Of a stretch of 64,000 bases of DNA, positions 25,741-34,688 are shown piece by piece; position 1 is the first letter of the stretch, and each line of letters opens with the position of its first letter. The notes under the pieces are model-generated. The model made no database searches and was not told the DNA's origin. It saw only the letters and a program-made list of their open reading frames with translations. The position numbers and the translations under genes are program-made. Location of the stretch: positions 62,001-126,000 of the forward strand of contig NZ_JAFEIG010000033.1 of assembly GCF_017495225.1 (NCBI RefSeq), in the 5' to 3' direction. Source of the DNA: Daejeonella sp. (lineage in GTDB: Bacteria > Bacteroidota > Bacteroidia > Sphingobacteriales > Sphingobacteriaceae).

Positions 25741-26595
25741 ATGATGTTAAACAAAAAGCAAATCATAGTCATAACTTCAGTAATTTTACTGTTTGGCATG
25801 ATGCTTATGTTAGACATCCAAGGTTTAGTAAAACCCGGCGAAGGTGAAGAAACTCAGTCGGCAGCTACTACACCAACCCCCACAGATGCTAAGTCAATTT
25901 CATTAGAAGAGGTATCAAAAACCTCGATGGAAGGCTTAAATGCTAGTTTAAAGTCGCTAATTGGCGATCTAGAATCTCAGTTAAAAAGCGCATCTGATGA
26001 TGAAAAATTAGAATTGTATAAAAAACTAGCCCAGCAATGGGATGATGTAAATCTTACAACTCCATCTTCATTATATTATGAGTTAATTGCTGAAAAAGAA
26101 CCGAATTTTGAAGCATGGTTAAAAGCCGGAGATAAATTTACGGATGCATATCAGCAAAGTATGGACACATTGGTTCAACCGGTATTAGTCCAGAAAGCCA
26201 TTAACTCTTATCAAAAGGCTGATAAATTAAAGCCAAATACCCTTGAAGTGAAAACAGGATTGGGTATTGCCTATGTTAGTGGAACACCTAACCCTATGAA
26301 GGGAATCACTTTATTACTTGATGTGGTAAAGCAGGATCCTAAAAATTTGAAGGCAAATTTAAATTTGGGCTTGTTTTCTATGAAATCAGGTCAGTTTGAT
26401 AGGGCTGTTGAACGTTTTAAGACAGTCATTGAAATAGCTCCAAGCGCTGAAGCATGGTTCTATTTAGCTTCAAGTTATGAAAGCATGAATAGAAATGCAG
26501 ATGCAATTGCTGCCTATTTGAAAACAAAAGAGATTGCTGCCGACCCTAACATGAGTCAGTTTGTGGATCGGAAAATAAACGAATTAAGTAATTAG
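25741..26595 (+). CDS. Membrane-anchored TPR protein
   Basis: 284 residues. One N-terminal membrane segment (IIVITSVILLFGMMLML, ~7-23) anchors a periplasm- or cytoplasm-facing domain. A polar linker rich in Thr/Ser/Glu leads to a helical region, and at least three TPR units occupy ~140-280 (INSYQKADKLKPNTLEV, LKANLNLGLFSMKSGQFDRA, AEAWFYLASSYESMNRNADA). Such proteins are scaffolds; the partner is unknown. Next to the HU gene on the same strand. Confidence 0.75.
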   Translation: MMLNKKQIIVITSVILLFGMMLMLDIQGLVKPGEGEETQSAATTPTPTDAKSISLEEVSKTSMEGLNASLKSLIGDLESQLKSASDDEKLELYKKLAQQWDDVNLTTPSSLYYELIAEKEPNFEAWLKAGDKFTDAYQQSMDTLVQPVLVQKAINSYQKADKLKPNTLEVKTGLGIAYVSGTPNPMKGITLLLDVVKQDPKNLKANLNLGLFSMKSGQFDRAVERFKTVIEIAPSAEAWFYLASSYESMNRNADAIAAYLKTKEIAADPNMSQFVDRKINELSN

Positions 26596-26623
26596 ATTAT
26601 AAAACATTTTAAACAACAACATT

Positions 26624-26713
26624 ATGCCAAGCGGTAAGAAAAGAAAAAGACATAAAATGGCTACCCACAAACGTAAAAAGCGTTTGAGAAAGAACAGACA
26701 TAAGAAAAAATAG
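26624..26713 (+). CDS. AURKAIP1/COX24-domain mini-protein
   Basis: A 29-codon gene reading MPSGKKRKRHKMATHKRKKR and nine more mostly basic residues to a TAG at 26711. I recognise this as the very short COX24-type protein conserved in Bacteroidota. More than half its residues are Lys, Arg or His, so binding to rRNA in the ribosome is the likely role. It is related in pattern to the small basic ribosomal proteins such as bS22. It sits 28 bp after the TPR gene and is followed by a hairpin at 26764. Confidence 0.82.
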   Translation: MPSGKKRKRHKMATHKRKKRLRKNRHKKK

Positions 26714-26763
26714 TCGGAGTAGTTAGATCTTTCTAGATCAAATTATTTTCAAGACCTATGAAC

Positions 26764-26801
26764 ATTTAAACCTCCCGCATCACTGCGTCGGAGGTTTAAA
26801 T
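26764..26801 (+). terminator. Rho-independent terminator
   Basis: ATTTAAACCTCC and GGAGGTTTAAAT form a stem with a GC-rich apex, in front of TTTGTTTTTATTTTTT. It ends the HU-TPR-COX24 unit. Confidence 0.85.
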
Positions 26802-26873
26802 CATTCATTTGTTTTTATTTTTTCTATATTTTAAACGTATACCGGCTTCTCGCTGGTGTCTTAAATTTAGCCA

Positions 26874-28424
26874 TTGGTAAAGGAATTAATTATCAATTCA
26901 TCCCCTAGCGGGGTTACTATTGCTTTACTGCAAGACAAGCAACTCGTAGAACTAAATACTGAGCAAGTCAGCAATAATTATGCTGTTGGCGATATCTATC
27001 TAGGCAAAATCAAAAAGATTATGCCCGGATTAAATGCAGCTTTTGTGGATGTAGGCTATGAGAAAGATGCTTTTCTGCATTATCTAGACCTTGGTCCGCA
27101 GGTCCAGTCGCTTTTAAAGCTGACAAAGATTGTAAAGGGAGGCAGTTATAAAGATAAACTGCTCAATAGTTTCAGACTGGAAACGGATATTAGTAAATCC
27201 GGTAAAATTTCAGAAATTCTGAATCGGAACATGATTTTGCCTGTGCAAATAGCCAAAGAACCCATCTCAACTAAGGGTCCGCGCTTGAGCTCAGACATTT
27301 CTATTGCAGGTCGTTTTGCTGTATTAGTACCATTTTCGGATGTTATTTCAATATCAAAGAAAATTAAGAGTAATACAGAGCGCAACCGACTTAAAAAGAT
27401 TGTTGAAGGGATTAAGCCTAAAAATTTCGGGGTAATTATTCGTACAGTTTCTGAGGGAAAAGGTGTTTCTGAGCTTCAAAAGGATCTTTTAGATCTTATA
27501 GCGAAGTGGGAGAAATTTACTACTCGCCTACCTGGCACAGAGCCTTCAAAAAAGATTTTAGGAGAAATGGGTCGCACATCGACCATCCTTCGTGATATTT
27601 TGAATACCGATTTTACCAATATTCACATTGGTGATCCATCTTTATTTGAGGAGGTAAGATCTTATGTACATGAGATATCTCCAGAAATGGATAAAATCGT
27701 TAAGCTTTATCGTGGTAAAGAGCCTATTTTCGAACATTTTGGCATCGAAAAGCAGATTAAAGCAGCTTTTGGTCGTACAGTAAATCTTCCCGGTGGTGCT
27801 TATCTAGTAATAGAGCATACCGAAGCTTTGCACGTTATTGATGTGAATAGCGGAAATAGAACAGCAAACAATGAAAATCAGGAGCAAAATGCCCTGATGA
27901 TTAATATGGAAGCTGCCAAAGAAATTGCTCGTCAGCTTCGTTTGCGTGATATGGGTGGTATTGTTGTGATCGATTTTATTGATATGCACAAGCCTCAGAA
28001 TCGTAAGGAACTGTTCGACTACCTAAAGGAGCTGATGCTTCTCGATCGTGCTAAGCATACCATCTTGCCTCCAAGTAAATTTGGTTTAGTACAGCTAACT
28101 CGTCAACGTGTTAGACCAGAAATGAATATTGTTACCAATGAAAAATGCCCTGCTTGTAATGGTACTGGCGAAATCAAGGCTAGCATTATTTTAATGGACG
28201 ATATTGAGAGCAACCTCAATTATATTCTCAATGAGCAGAATGAAAGTAGCATAACTTTATGCGTTCATCCTTACATTGAGGCTTATATTAAAAAAGGACT
28301 AATTTCAATACAATGGAAATGGTTCTTTAAATTCAGTAAGTGGATCAAGGTAAAAGCCGTTCCATCTTATTACCTAACAGAGTTTCATTTTTTAAACTCC
28401 AAAGAAGAAGAAATTAAGCTGTAA
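26874..28424 (+). CDS. rng: Ribonuclease E/G family protein
   Basis: 516-residue endoribonuclease of the RNase E/G family, acting in rRNA maturation and mRNA decay. The start is a TTG at 26874 (decoded VKELIINS after Met): an in-frame TAG lies only 6 bp upstream and homologues begin with VKELII, so no ATG is available. Visible: S1 RNA-binding region GDIYLGKIKKIMPGLNAAFV (~35-55), metal-binding catalytic DVNSGN and VVIDFIDM (~325 and ~363), and the Zn-link CPACNGTG (~427). Normal RNase G length. Confidence 0.93.
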   Translation: MVKELIINSSPSGVTIALLQDKQLVELNTEQVSNNYAVGDIYLGKIKKIMPGLNAAFVDVGYEKDAFLHYLDLGPQVQSLLKLTKIVKGGSYKDKLLNSFRLETDISKSGKISEILNRNMILPVQIAKEPISTKGPRLSSDISIAGRFAVLVPFSDVISISKKIKSNTERNRLKKIVEGIKPKNFGVIIRTVSEGKGVSELQKDLLDLIAKWEKFTTRLPGTEPSKKILGEMGRTSTILRDILNTDFTNIHIGDPSLFEEVRSYVHEISPEMDKIVKLYRGKEPIFEHFGIEKQIKAAFGRTVNLPGGAYLVIEHTEALHVIDVNSGNRTANNENQEQNALMINMEAAKEIARQLRLRDMGGIVVIDFIDMHKPQNRKELFDYLKELMLLDRAKHTILPPSKFGLVQLTRQRVRPEMNIVTNEKCPACNGTGEIKASIILMDDIESNLNYILNEQNESSITLCVHPYIEAYIKKGLISIQWKWFFKFSKWIKVKAVPSYYLTEFHFLNSKEEEIKL

Positions 28425-28440
28425 GGCTACCAATAAAATA

Positions 28441-28480
28441 AAAAATGTGCAAATGGTGTTTATTCCTTTGCACATTTTTT
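28441..28480 (+). terminator. Rho-independent terminator
   Basis: AAAAATGTGCAAA pairs with TTTGCACATTTTTT around a 13-base loop, 17 bp after the RNase gene. Confidence 0.9.
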
Positions 28481-28545
28481 ATTTATAATTATTCTGTTCT
28501 CTATCCCTATCTTTTTAATAAATTAGTGCAAAAATCTACGTAAAC

Positions 28546-29964
28546 ATGGCAAAAACACGTTCCGCTTATTTCTGTCAAAGTTGTGGCTACGAATCTGCTA
28601 AATGGTTAGGCAAATGCCCTTCTTGTAATCAGTGGAACACCTTTGTTGAAGAGATTATTGAAAAGGCTAATACTTCAATTCCTGATTGGAAATCAAGCTC
28701 CACAAGTACACAGCGAGCCAATAAACCTGCCGCAATTCATGAAATTGTTTATACCGAAGAAAATAGGTTGATCACACCCGACAAAGAACTGAATCGGGTA
28801 TTGGGTGGTGGTATTGTTAGTGGCTCAATTGTTTTGATTGGTGGTGAGCCGGGCATAGGTAAATCTACGCTCATGCTTCAAGTGGCCCTTAATTTACCCG
28901 GTTTAAAGGTGCTTTATGTATCTGGAGAGGAAAGTGAACAGCAAATAAAAATGCGTGCCGAACGATTAGTCCCTCAATCTGGTAAAATTGGCTCCGCATC
29001 TGCTGATACCTATATTTTAACTGAAACTTCCACTCAAAATATCTTTAAGCAAATTGAGATTTTACAGCCTGATTTGCTCGTGGTCGACTCTATACAAACC
29101 CTTCATTCAGCACATATTGAATCAACGCCGGGTAGTGTTTCTCAGGTGAGAGAGTGTACTGCCGAACTCTTGCGTTTTGCCAAGGAAAGTGGAACTCCCG
29201 TTTTTCTAATTGGGCATATCACCAAGGATGGGATGATTGCAGGTCCGAAAATTTTGGAACACATGGTGGATACTGTTCTTCAGTTTGAGGGCGACAGACA
29301 TCATGTTTATCGTATTTTACGTGCAGTTAAAAATCGCTTTGGTTCGGCTTCAGAACTGGGTATTTATGAGATGCAAGGTAGCGGCTTGAGAGAGGTTTCA
29401 AACCCATCTGAGATTTTATTATCCCAAAGAGAAGAACCCCTTAGTGGAATTACCATTTCGGCGATGATGGAGGGCCTCAGACCAATGCTAATTGAAACGC
29501 AGGCATTAGTTAGCGTTTCGGCATATGGAACGCCTCAGCGCTCCGCTACGGGCTTTGATACCAAGAGAATGAATATGCTCCTTGCTGTGCTTGAGAAGCG
29601 TTGCGGATTTAAACTAAGTGCAAAGGATGTATTTTTGAATATTGCTGGGGGATTGAGAGTAGAAGATCCTGGAATTGACCTTGCAGTTGTTGTTGCTATT
29701 ATTTCATCACATGAAGATATGCCTGTGGATTCAAAAATTTGCTTTGCCGCAGAAGTTGGTTTATCAGGTGAAATTAGAGCTGTTAACCGCATTGAGCAAC
29801 GTATTGCCGAAGCCGAAAAACTAGGTTTTGAACAGATATTTATCTCAAAGTATAATCTTCCATCTGGAAAGGGTGTAAAATCATCTCCAGAATGGCAGAA
29901 ATACAATATTGAAATAAAAACTGTGGCTAAGGTGGAAGAAGTCTTTAATGCACTTTTTGGTTAA
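28546..29964 (+). CDS. radA: DNA repair protein RadA
   Basis: 472-residue RecA-like branch-migration ATPase used in homologous recombination. It starts with a Cys4 zinc finger (CQSCG ... CPSC, ~10-27). Then come Walker A GGEPGIGKST (~104), Walker B LLVVDSIQT, and the RadA-specific KNRFGSASELGIYEM. The C-terminal Lon-protease-like domain (~300-470) contains GGLRVEDPGIDLAVV. Typical length and order. Confidence 0.96.
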   Translation: MAKTRSAYFCQSCGYESAKWLGKCPSCNQWNTFVEEIIEKANTSIPDWKSSSTSTQRANKPAAIHEIVYTEENRLITPDKELNRVLGGGIVSGSIVLIGGEPGIGKSTLMLQVALNLPGLKVLYVSGEESEQQIKMRAERLVPQSGKIGSASADTYILTETSTQNIFKQIEILQPDLLVVDSIQTLHSAHIESTPGSVSQVRECTAELLRFAKESGTPVFLIGHITKDGMIAGPKILEHMVDTVLQFEGDRHHVYRILRAVKNRFGSASELGIYEMQGSGLREVSNPSEILLSQREEPLSGITISAMMEGLRPMLIETQALVSVSAYGTPQRSATGFDTKRMNMLLAVLEKRCGFKLSAKDVFLNIAGGLRVEDPGIDLAVVVAIISSHEDMPVDSKICFAAEVGLSGEIRAVNRIEQRIAEAEKLGFEQIFISKYNLPSGKGVKSSPEWQKYNIEIKTVAKVEEVFNALFG

Positions 29965-30039
29965 TACATTATCAAATCGAATAATTTTTAATTAAAACAA
30001 TAATTTATTTCTCGATATTTATCAATTAAAATTAAACAA

Positions 30040-30516
30040 ATGAAAAAACTATTTATTTCAGTAATTGCATTAGCTTTCTTTGCTGCATGTACAAATACAC
30101 CTAAGACAATTGAAAATGTAAAGGGTATTGCCGTTTATGGTGATTCTGTTAAAAATGATCAGGTGATTGAACTTGCTGGTCTCCAAAAAGAAATGGCAGA
30201 TCAAGCTAAAAAAGATGTCAAAGTTAAAGGAATAGTGAAGGAAGTTTGCCAAAGCAAGGGTTGTTGGATGCTTATGGACTTAGGTGATGGTAAAGATATT
30301 CGTGTCACCTTTAAGGATTATAAAATATTTATGCCAAAGGATTTAGCAGGTAAAGAGGTTGTATTAGATGGCTTCGCATATACTGATACCACATCAATTG
30401 AAAGCCTTAGACATTATGCAGAAGATGCTGGTAAATCTGAAGCTGAAATTGCCGCAATTACTAGTCCCAAAATACAATTAGCCTATGAGGCGAAGGGTGT
30501 AGTGGTGATGAAATAG
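30040..30516 (+). CDS. DUF4920-domain lipoprotein
   Basis: 158 residues. The signal peptide ends FFAAC, a lipobox, so it is a lipoprotein. The rest is a small beta-domain with VKGIVKEVCQSKGCWMLM, DIRVTFKDYKIFMPKD and GKEVVLDGFAY, typical of DUF4920. The conserved Cys pair CQSKGCWM may bind metal or form a disulfide. Function unknown. Confidence 0.85.
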   Translation: MKKLFISVIALAFFAACTNTPKTIENVKGIAVYGDSVKNDQVIELAGLQKEMADQAKKDVKVKGIVKEVCQSKGCWMLMDLGDGKDIRVTFKDYKIFMPKDLAGKEVVLDGFAYTDTTSIESLRHYAEDAGKSEAEIAAITSPKIQLAYEAKGVVVMK

Positions 30517-30909
30517 TAACATACAAATCTAATAGACTTTAAAATAATCCATTAGAGAACTATAAAGCTATCAATCATTGACATCAAGCCCAGAGTTTTA
30601 AGATATTTTCGTTTTATCTCGACATTGATCAGGAGACCAATTTTTCGATAGATGCACATGTTGGGAAAATAAAACACCCATATCTCACAAAAAATGAATT
30701 TCTGTCATCTATAATTGTCGCATTTTGATTTTATTGCCCTCGATGCTAGCCTTTGTCAATACAAATAGAGTCAATTTTACTTCTGTAATAAATAATCTAT
30801 TGCAAATTTTTAAATATTTGTAGAATCAGTACTTAAATATTTTTTCAAATAAAATTTGCCAATTAAAAAATTTTACCTACTTTTGTAGCGTCATTACAAA
30901 GAAATAAAT
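30517..30909 (+). promoter_or_regulatory. Spacer with promoter of the type I R-M island
   Basis: 393 AT-rich bases with no coding potential I can support. At its end TTTG (30855-30858), 19 bp, and TACTTTTG (30878-30885) form an exact Bacteroidota promoter, 24 bp before the TTG start of the first R-M gene. Confidence 0.7.
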
Positions 30910-31467
30910 TTGAAAACGCTAATAAAAGATATTACAAACATCCAAACCGGACTCTTCGCAAAGCCTACTGATAAAGGCGAAGTGGTCTATTTGCAGTCAA
31001 AGCATTTTGACGAAAACGGAAAGTTGTTAGGCGAACTACACCCTGACCTGCTAGCAAATAGCATTTCTGAAAAGCACTTACTAAAAGATGGAGATGTCCT
31101 TTTTGCAGCCAAGGGAACAAAAAACTTTGCGGCCGTTTATGAGAACCAAAATCCTGCTGCTGTTGCTTCCACTTCCTTTTTTGTATTAAGACCTACCGAT
31201 AATAAAATTATACCGGAATATCTGTCTTGGTTTCTTAATCATCCTGAAACACAAAAATTGATAAAGGATAATGCAAGAGGAACGGCTATTCCATCTATTA
31301 GAAAAACGGTGTTGGAAGATCTTGAAATTTCAATTCCTTCTATTGAAAAACAAAGGACGGTGATAAAGCTTTCTGCTTTAGTGCGAAAAGAAAACGAACT
31401 CCGTATGAAAATTCTACAACAACGAAAACAATTAATCGATCAACAAATAATCAACGCAATAAAATAA
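30910..31467 (+). CDS. Half-size HsdS-like specificity protein, one recognition domain
   Basis: 185 residues, about half a normal HsdS. A single target-recognition domain (~1-135; IQTGLFAKPTD, LLKDGDVLFAAKG, IPEYLSWFLNHPET) is followed by one conserved helix (SIPSIEKQRTVIKLSALVRK, ~140-180). TTG start at 30910; an in-frame TAG at 30886 and no ATG between. Type I S subunits normally carry two such halves; half-size forms can work as dimers. It sits 5 bp before hsdM, with a full hsdS downstream, so it could give an alternative specificity or be a leftover half. Confidence 0.8.
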   Translation: MKTLIKDITNIQTGLFAKPTDKGEVVYLQSKHFDENGKLLGELHPDLLANSISEKHLLKDGDVLFAAKGTKNFAAVYENQNPAAVASTSFFVLRPTDNKIIPEYLSWFLNHPETQKLIKDNARGTAIPSIRKTVLEDLEISIPSIEKQRTVIKLSALVRKENELRMKILQQRKQLIDQQIINAIK

Positions 31468-31472
31468 ATATC

Positions 31473-33032
31473 ATGGCTAAAATAACTCAGAAAGACATCA
31501 ATGATGCAGTTTGGAAAGCTTGCGACACCTTTAGAGGTAGCATTGACCCAAGCGTTTATAAAGACTATGTGCTTACCATGCTTTTCCTAAAGTATCTCAG
31601 CGATGTGCATGATGATAAAATGGAAAGCTATTTAGCCAAATACAATGGTGATGCGGAACGTGCCAAACGTGCTATGCAACACGAACGCTTTATTGTGCCT
31701 GAAAATAGCCATTTTAAATTCCTATATGATTCTCGAAACGAATCCAATGTTGGAGAACTCATAAATATTGCTTTGGCAGATTTGGAAGAAGCCAACCGTG
31801 AAAAATTGTATAGTGAAGACGGTGCAGGAATATTCCAAAACATTGACTTTAACAATAGCAAATTGGGTGAGCCTAAGGACAAAAACACCCGACTGAAAAA
31901 CCTATTGCTCGATTTTAATAAAGATGCTTTGAACTTACGCCCTTCGCATTTGGATGGGAACGATATTATTGGAGGTGCTTACGAGTACTTAATATCCAAC
32001 TTTGCGAGTGATGCTGGTAAGAAAGCAGGAGAATTTTACACACCAAGTGAAGTATCTACCTTGTTGGCAAAACTTACACACTCTAAACCCGGTTCTCGTA
32101 TTTGTGACCCTACTTGCGGTTCTGGTTCTTTGCTTATAAAAGCAGGTAACGAAGTAGGCTCTGATAACTTTTCACTCTACGGACAAGAAGCCAATGGAAG
32201 CACCTGGGCTTTGGCAGTGATGAACATGTTTTTGCATGGTTTTGATAATGCTACTATTCGCTGGGGAGATACCATACGCAACCCGAAACTGAAAGAAGGC
32301 GATACGCTAATGAAGTTTGATACCGTTGTAGCAAATCCGCCATTCTCTTTAGATAAATGGGGAAAGGTTGAAGATAAAGAAGGCGACAAAACCACCATCA
32401 GCTACGACCCTGAAACCGATAAATACAATCGTTTTTGGAGAGGTGTTCCACCTAAGAGCAAAGGCGACTGGGCATTTATCAGCCACATGATAGAAACGCT
32501 TAATGAACAAGGTAAAGCGGGTGTGGTAGTACCACATGGCGTATTGTTTCGTGGAAGCAGTGAAGGCCGTATACGCCAACGCACTATTGAAGAAAACCTA
32601 CTGGAAGCAGTAATTGGCTTACCTGCCAATCTGTTTTTTGGCACAGGTATTCCGGCGGCTATATTGGTATTTAATAAGCAAAAAACTAGCAACAGCTTTT
32701 TGTTTATAGATGCTAGCAAACATTACGAAAGTGCCAAAAACCAAAACAAACTGCGTGAAAGCGATATTGAACACATTGTGAATACTTACCGTGATTTTGC
32801 TGCGGGCAAAAACAACCCAGGGGTAGTGGAAGACAAGTTTAGCTATGTAGCCACTGCCGCAGAAATACAGGAAAACGACTTTAACCTGAACATCCCACGC
32901 TATGTGGACACTTTTGAAGAAGAAGCCGAAGTGGATATTGCTGGGGTGCAAACGGAGATTGTAAAATTGGAAGATGAACTGGTAAAAGTGCAAAAAGAGA
33001 TTGACGTTTATTTGAAACAGTTAATTGATTAG
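31473..33032 (+). CDS. hsdM: Type I restriction-modification DNA methyltransferase subunit
   Basis: 519-residue N6-adenine methyltransferase subunit. The N-terminal HsdM domain covers ~1-150. Motif I DPTCGSGSLL lies at ~212 (AdoMet binding) and catalytic motif IV NPPF at ~288. GEFYTPSEV (~190) is the usual HsdM lead-in. The C-terminal coiled-coil tail (EIVKLEDELVKVQKEIDVYL) binds HsdS. It methylates host DNA to protect it from HsdR. Confidence 0.96.
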   Translation: MAKITQKDINDAVWKACDTFRGSIDPSVYKDYVLTMLFLKYLSDVHDDKMESYLAKYNGDAERAKRAMQHERFIVPENSHFKFLYDSRNESNVGELINIALADLEEANREKLYSEDGAGIFQNIDFNNSKLGEPKDKNTRLKNLLLDFNKDALNLRPSHLDGNDIIGGAYEYLISNFASDAGKKAGEFYTPSEVSTLLAKLTHSKPGSRICDPTCGSGSLLIKAGNEVGSDNFSLYGQEANGSTWALAVMNMFLHGFDNATIRWGDTIRNPKLKEGDTLMKFDTVVANPPFSLDKWGKVEDKEGDKTTISYDPETDKYNRFWRGVPPKSKGDWAFISHMIETLNEQGKAGVVVPHGVLFRGSSEGRIRQRTIEENLLEAVIGLPANLFFGTGIPAAILVFNKQKTSNSFLFIDASKHYESAKNQNKLRESDIEHIVNTYRDFAAGKNNPGVVEDKFSYVATAAEIQENDFNLNIPRYVDTFEEEAEVDIAGVQTEIVKLEDELVKVQKEIDVYLKQLID

Positions 33033-33170
33033 TCAAGGAAAATTTTAAATATTCCTGATACAAATGCTTCTTATGTATCCAGACTGTTTTCTGAAATGGT
33101 AATTAATGGCCATATTGAAATAGCTGAAGAAACTAAACATAACCAAAGAACCTATAAATTGAAACCATGA
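33033..33170 (+). pseudogene. C-terminal remnant of a winged-helix protein gene
   Basis: Directly after the hsdM TAG and in the same frame, 45 sense codons run to a TGA at 33168. They read IPDTNASYVSRLFSEMV then HNQRTYKLKP, a helix plus wing as at the end of AlbA_2- or RhuM-like transcription-factor proteins. There is no start codon of its own near the 5-prime end except an internal ATG. Either it is a degraded gene left by insertion or deletion next to hsdM, or a readthrough extension. The rest of the gap to 33360 has no gene I can support. Confidence 0.45.
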
Positions 33171-33360
33171 TTGCAAAGAAAAATATACTGAAAATCAATA
33201 AGTTACAACTTTCTTCTTTGCAGATTTCTTTGCAAAGTTGCCAACTTAACACATTGACTTGTCTGCAGGTTCAGGCGGTGTCTTTTGTAGTTTGCAAAGA
33301 GCAAACAGTTATAAACCAATTTATTTACTCAAACTTCTTAGCACAAAACTCAAATTAGAA

Positions 33361-34650
33361 ATGATAACAGAAACAAAAAATACTAAAGCGTTTTATAATG
33401 CTGAAATTCCATGTGATTGGGAAGTATGTTCATTGGGGAGTTTAGCAGATAAGAAAAAAAAATGGAGTTTCACGGGTGGTCCGTTTGGTTCTAACTTAAA
33501 AGCAGAGGATTACACTGAAACAGGGATTAGGATAATTCAACTACAGAATATTGGAGATGGAGAATTTCTGGATAATTATAAAATTTACACTTCTGATAAA
33601 AAGGCAGATGAACTATTGAGTTGTAATATTTATCCTGGTGAAATTATACTTTCGAAAATGGGTGATCCTGTAGCTAGAGGTTGTTTTATTCCAAATGAAG
33701 ATAAACGATACTTAATGGCATCAGATGGAATTAGAGTCTTACCCGATTCTTCACGAGTTGATAGTTTCTATTTATTGAGTTTTATCAATTATTCAATTTT
33801 CAGAACAGAAGCAGTAAAGATTAGCACAGGGTCAACAAGGCAAAGAATTGGTCTTGATGATTTAAAATCCATAAAAATCCCACTTCCCCCACTTCCCGAG
33901 CAAAAAGCCATAGCCCAAGTGCTCAGCACGGCAGATGCCGCCATCCACACCACCGAAAAACTCATCACCCAAAAAGAACTCCTCAAAAAATGGCTCATGC
34001 AGCAATTGCTTACGGGAAAGAAAAGGTTGAAGGGGTTTGAGGGGGAGTGGAAGGAACATTCTTATGAGAAAATACTTAAAGTGGTAAAGAGAAATTTTGA
34101 TTGGGATGAAAACGAATTGTATAAACTGATTAGCGTTAGACGAAGGTCAGGAGGTATATTCTACCGTGAAGCTTTATATGGTCATCAAATACTAGTCAAA
34201 ACTTTACGTACAGCCAGCGAGGGAGATTTTTTGTTTTCGAAAATGCAAATCCTACACGGTGCATCAGCTTTGGTTACAAAAGAATTCGATGGGGCTAAGA
34301 TTTCAGGTTCATATATAGCTGTGGTTCCAAAAGAAAAGAAGCAGTTGAATATGGAATTCTTTCAATGGTATTCACAAACACCATATTTCTATCATCAAAC
34401 TTATATCTCAAGTTATGGTGTGCATATTGAGAAAATGACATTTGACTTTGATACGTTTCTTCAACTCGAAATGAAACTCCCATCCATCGAAGAACAAACC
34501 GCCATTTCCCAAGTGCTGCAAGCTGCAGATAAAGAAATCAGCCTGCTCAAAGCCAAAGCAGAAAAGTTGAGGGAGCAGAAAAAGGGGTTGATGCAGCAGT
34601 TGTTGACGGGGAAGGTGAGGTTGAAAATTGATAAAGTAAAAACTGCATAA
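33361..34650 (+). CDS. hsdS: Type I restriction-modification specificity subunit
   Basis: 429-residue HsdS with two target-recognition domains (~10-175 and ~235-370), each followed by a conserved helical spacer: LPPLPEQKAIAQVLSTADA ... LMQQLLTGKKRLKG, and SIEEQTAISQVLQAADKE ... GLMQQLLTGKVRLK. The spacers set the distance between the two half-sites of the recognised DNA. ATG at 33361 is preferred over 33259, since the family starts near the first TRD. The TRD-coding DNA is AT-rich and the spacers are much GC-richer, consistent with TRD exchange. Confidence 0.94.
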   Translation: MITETKNTKAFYNAEIPCDWEVCSLGSLADKKKKWSFTGGPFGSNLKAEDYTETGIRIIQLQNIGDGEFLDNYKIYTSDKKADELLSCNIYPGEIILSKMGDPVARGCFIPNEDKRYLMASDGIRVLPDSSRVDSFYLLSFINYSIFRTEAVKISTGSTRQRIGLDDLKSIKIPLPPLPEQKAIAQVLSTADAAIHTTEKLITQKELLKKWLMQQLLTGKKRLKGFEGEWKEHSYEKILKVVKRNFDWDENELYKLISVRRRSGGIFYREALYGHQILVKTLRTASEGDFLFSKMQILHGASALVTKEFDGAKISGSYIAVVPKEKKQLNMEFFQWYSQTPYFYHQTYISSYGVHIEKMTFDFDTFLQLEMKLPSIEEQTAISQVLQAADKEISLLKAKAEKLREQKKGLMQQLLTGKVRLKIDKVKTA

Positions 34651-34688
34651 TAAAGTGACTGGCTTTATTGTGCAAAAACGTATAGAAT

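Noticed and set aside
31628-31888. Minus-strand open frame inside hsdM
   Set aside because: It is antisense to well-conserved hsdM sequence and has no domain; the same applies to the other antisense frames in hsdM, hsdR, aspS and carB.
33167-33358. 63-codon plus-strand frame between hsdM and hsdS
   Set aside because: Low-complexity composition, no recognisable motif and no promoter; it overlaps the upstream extension of hsdS.
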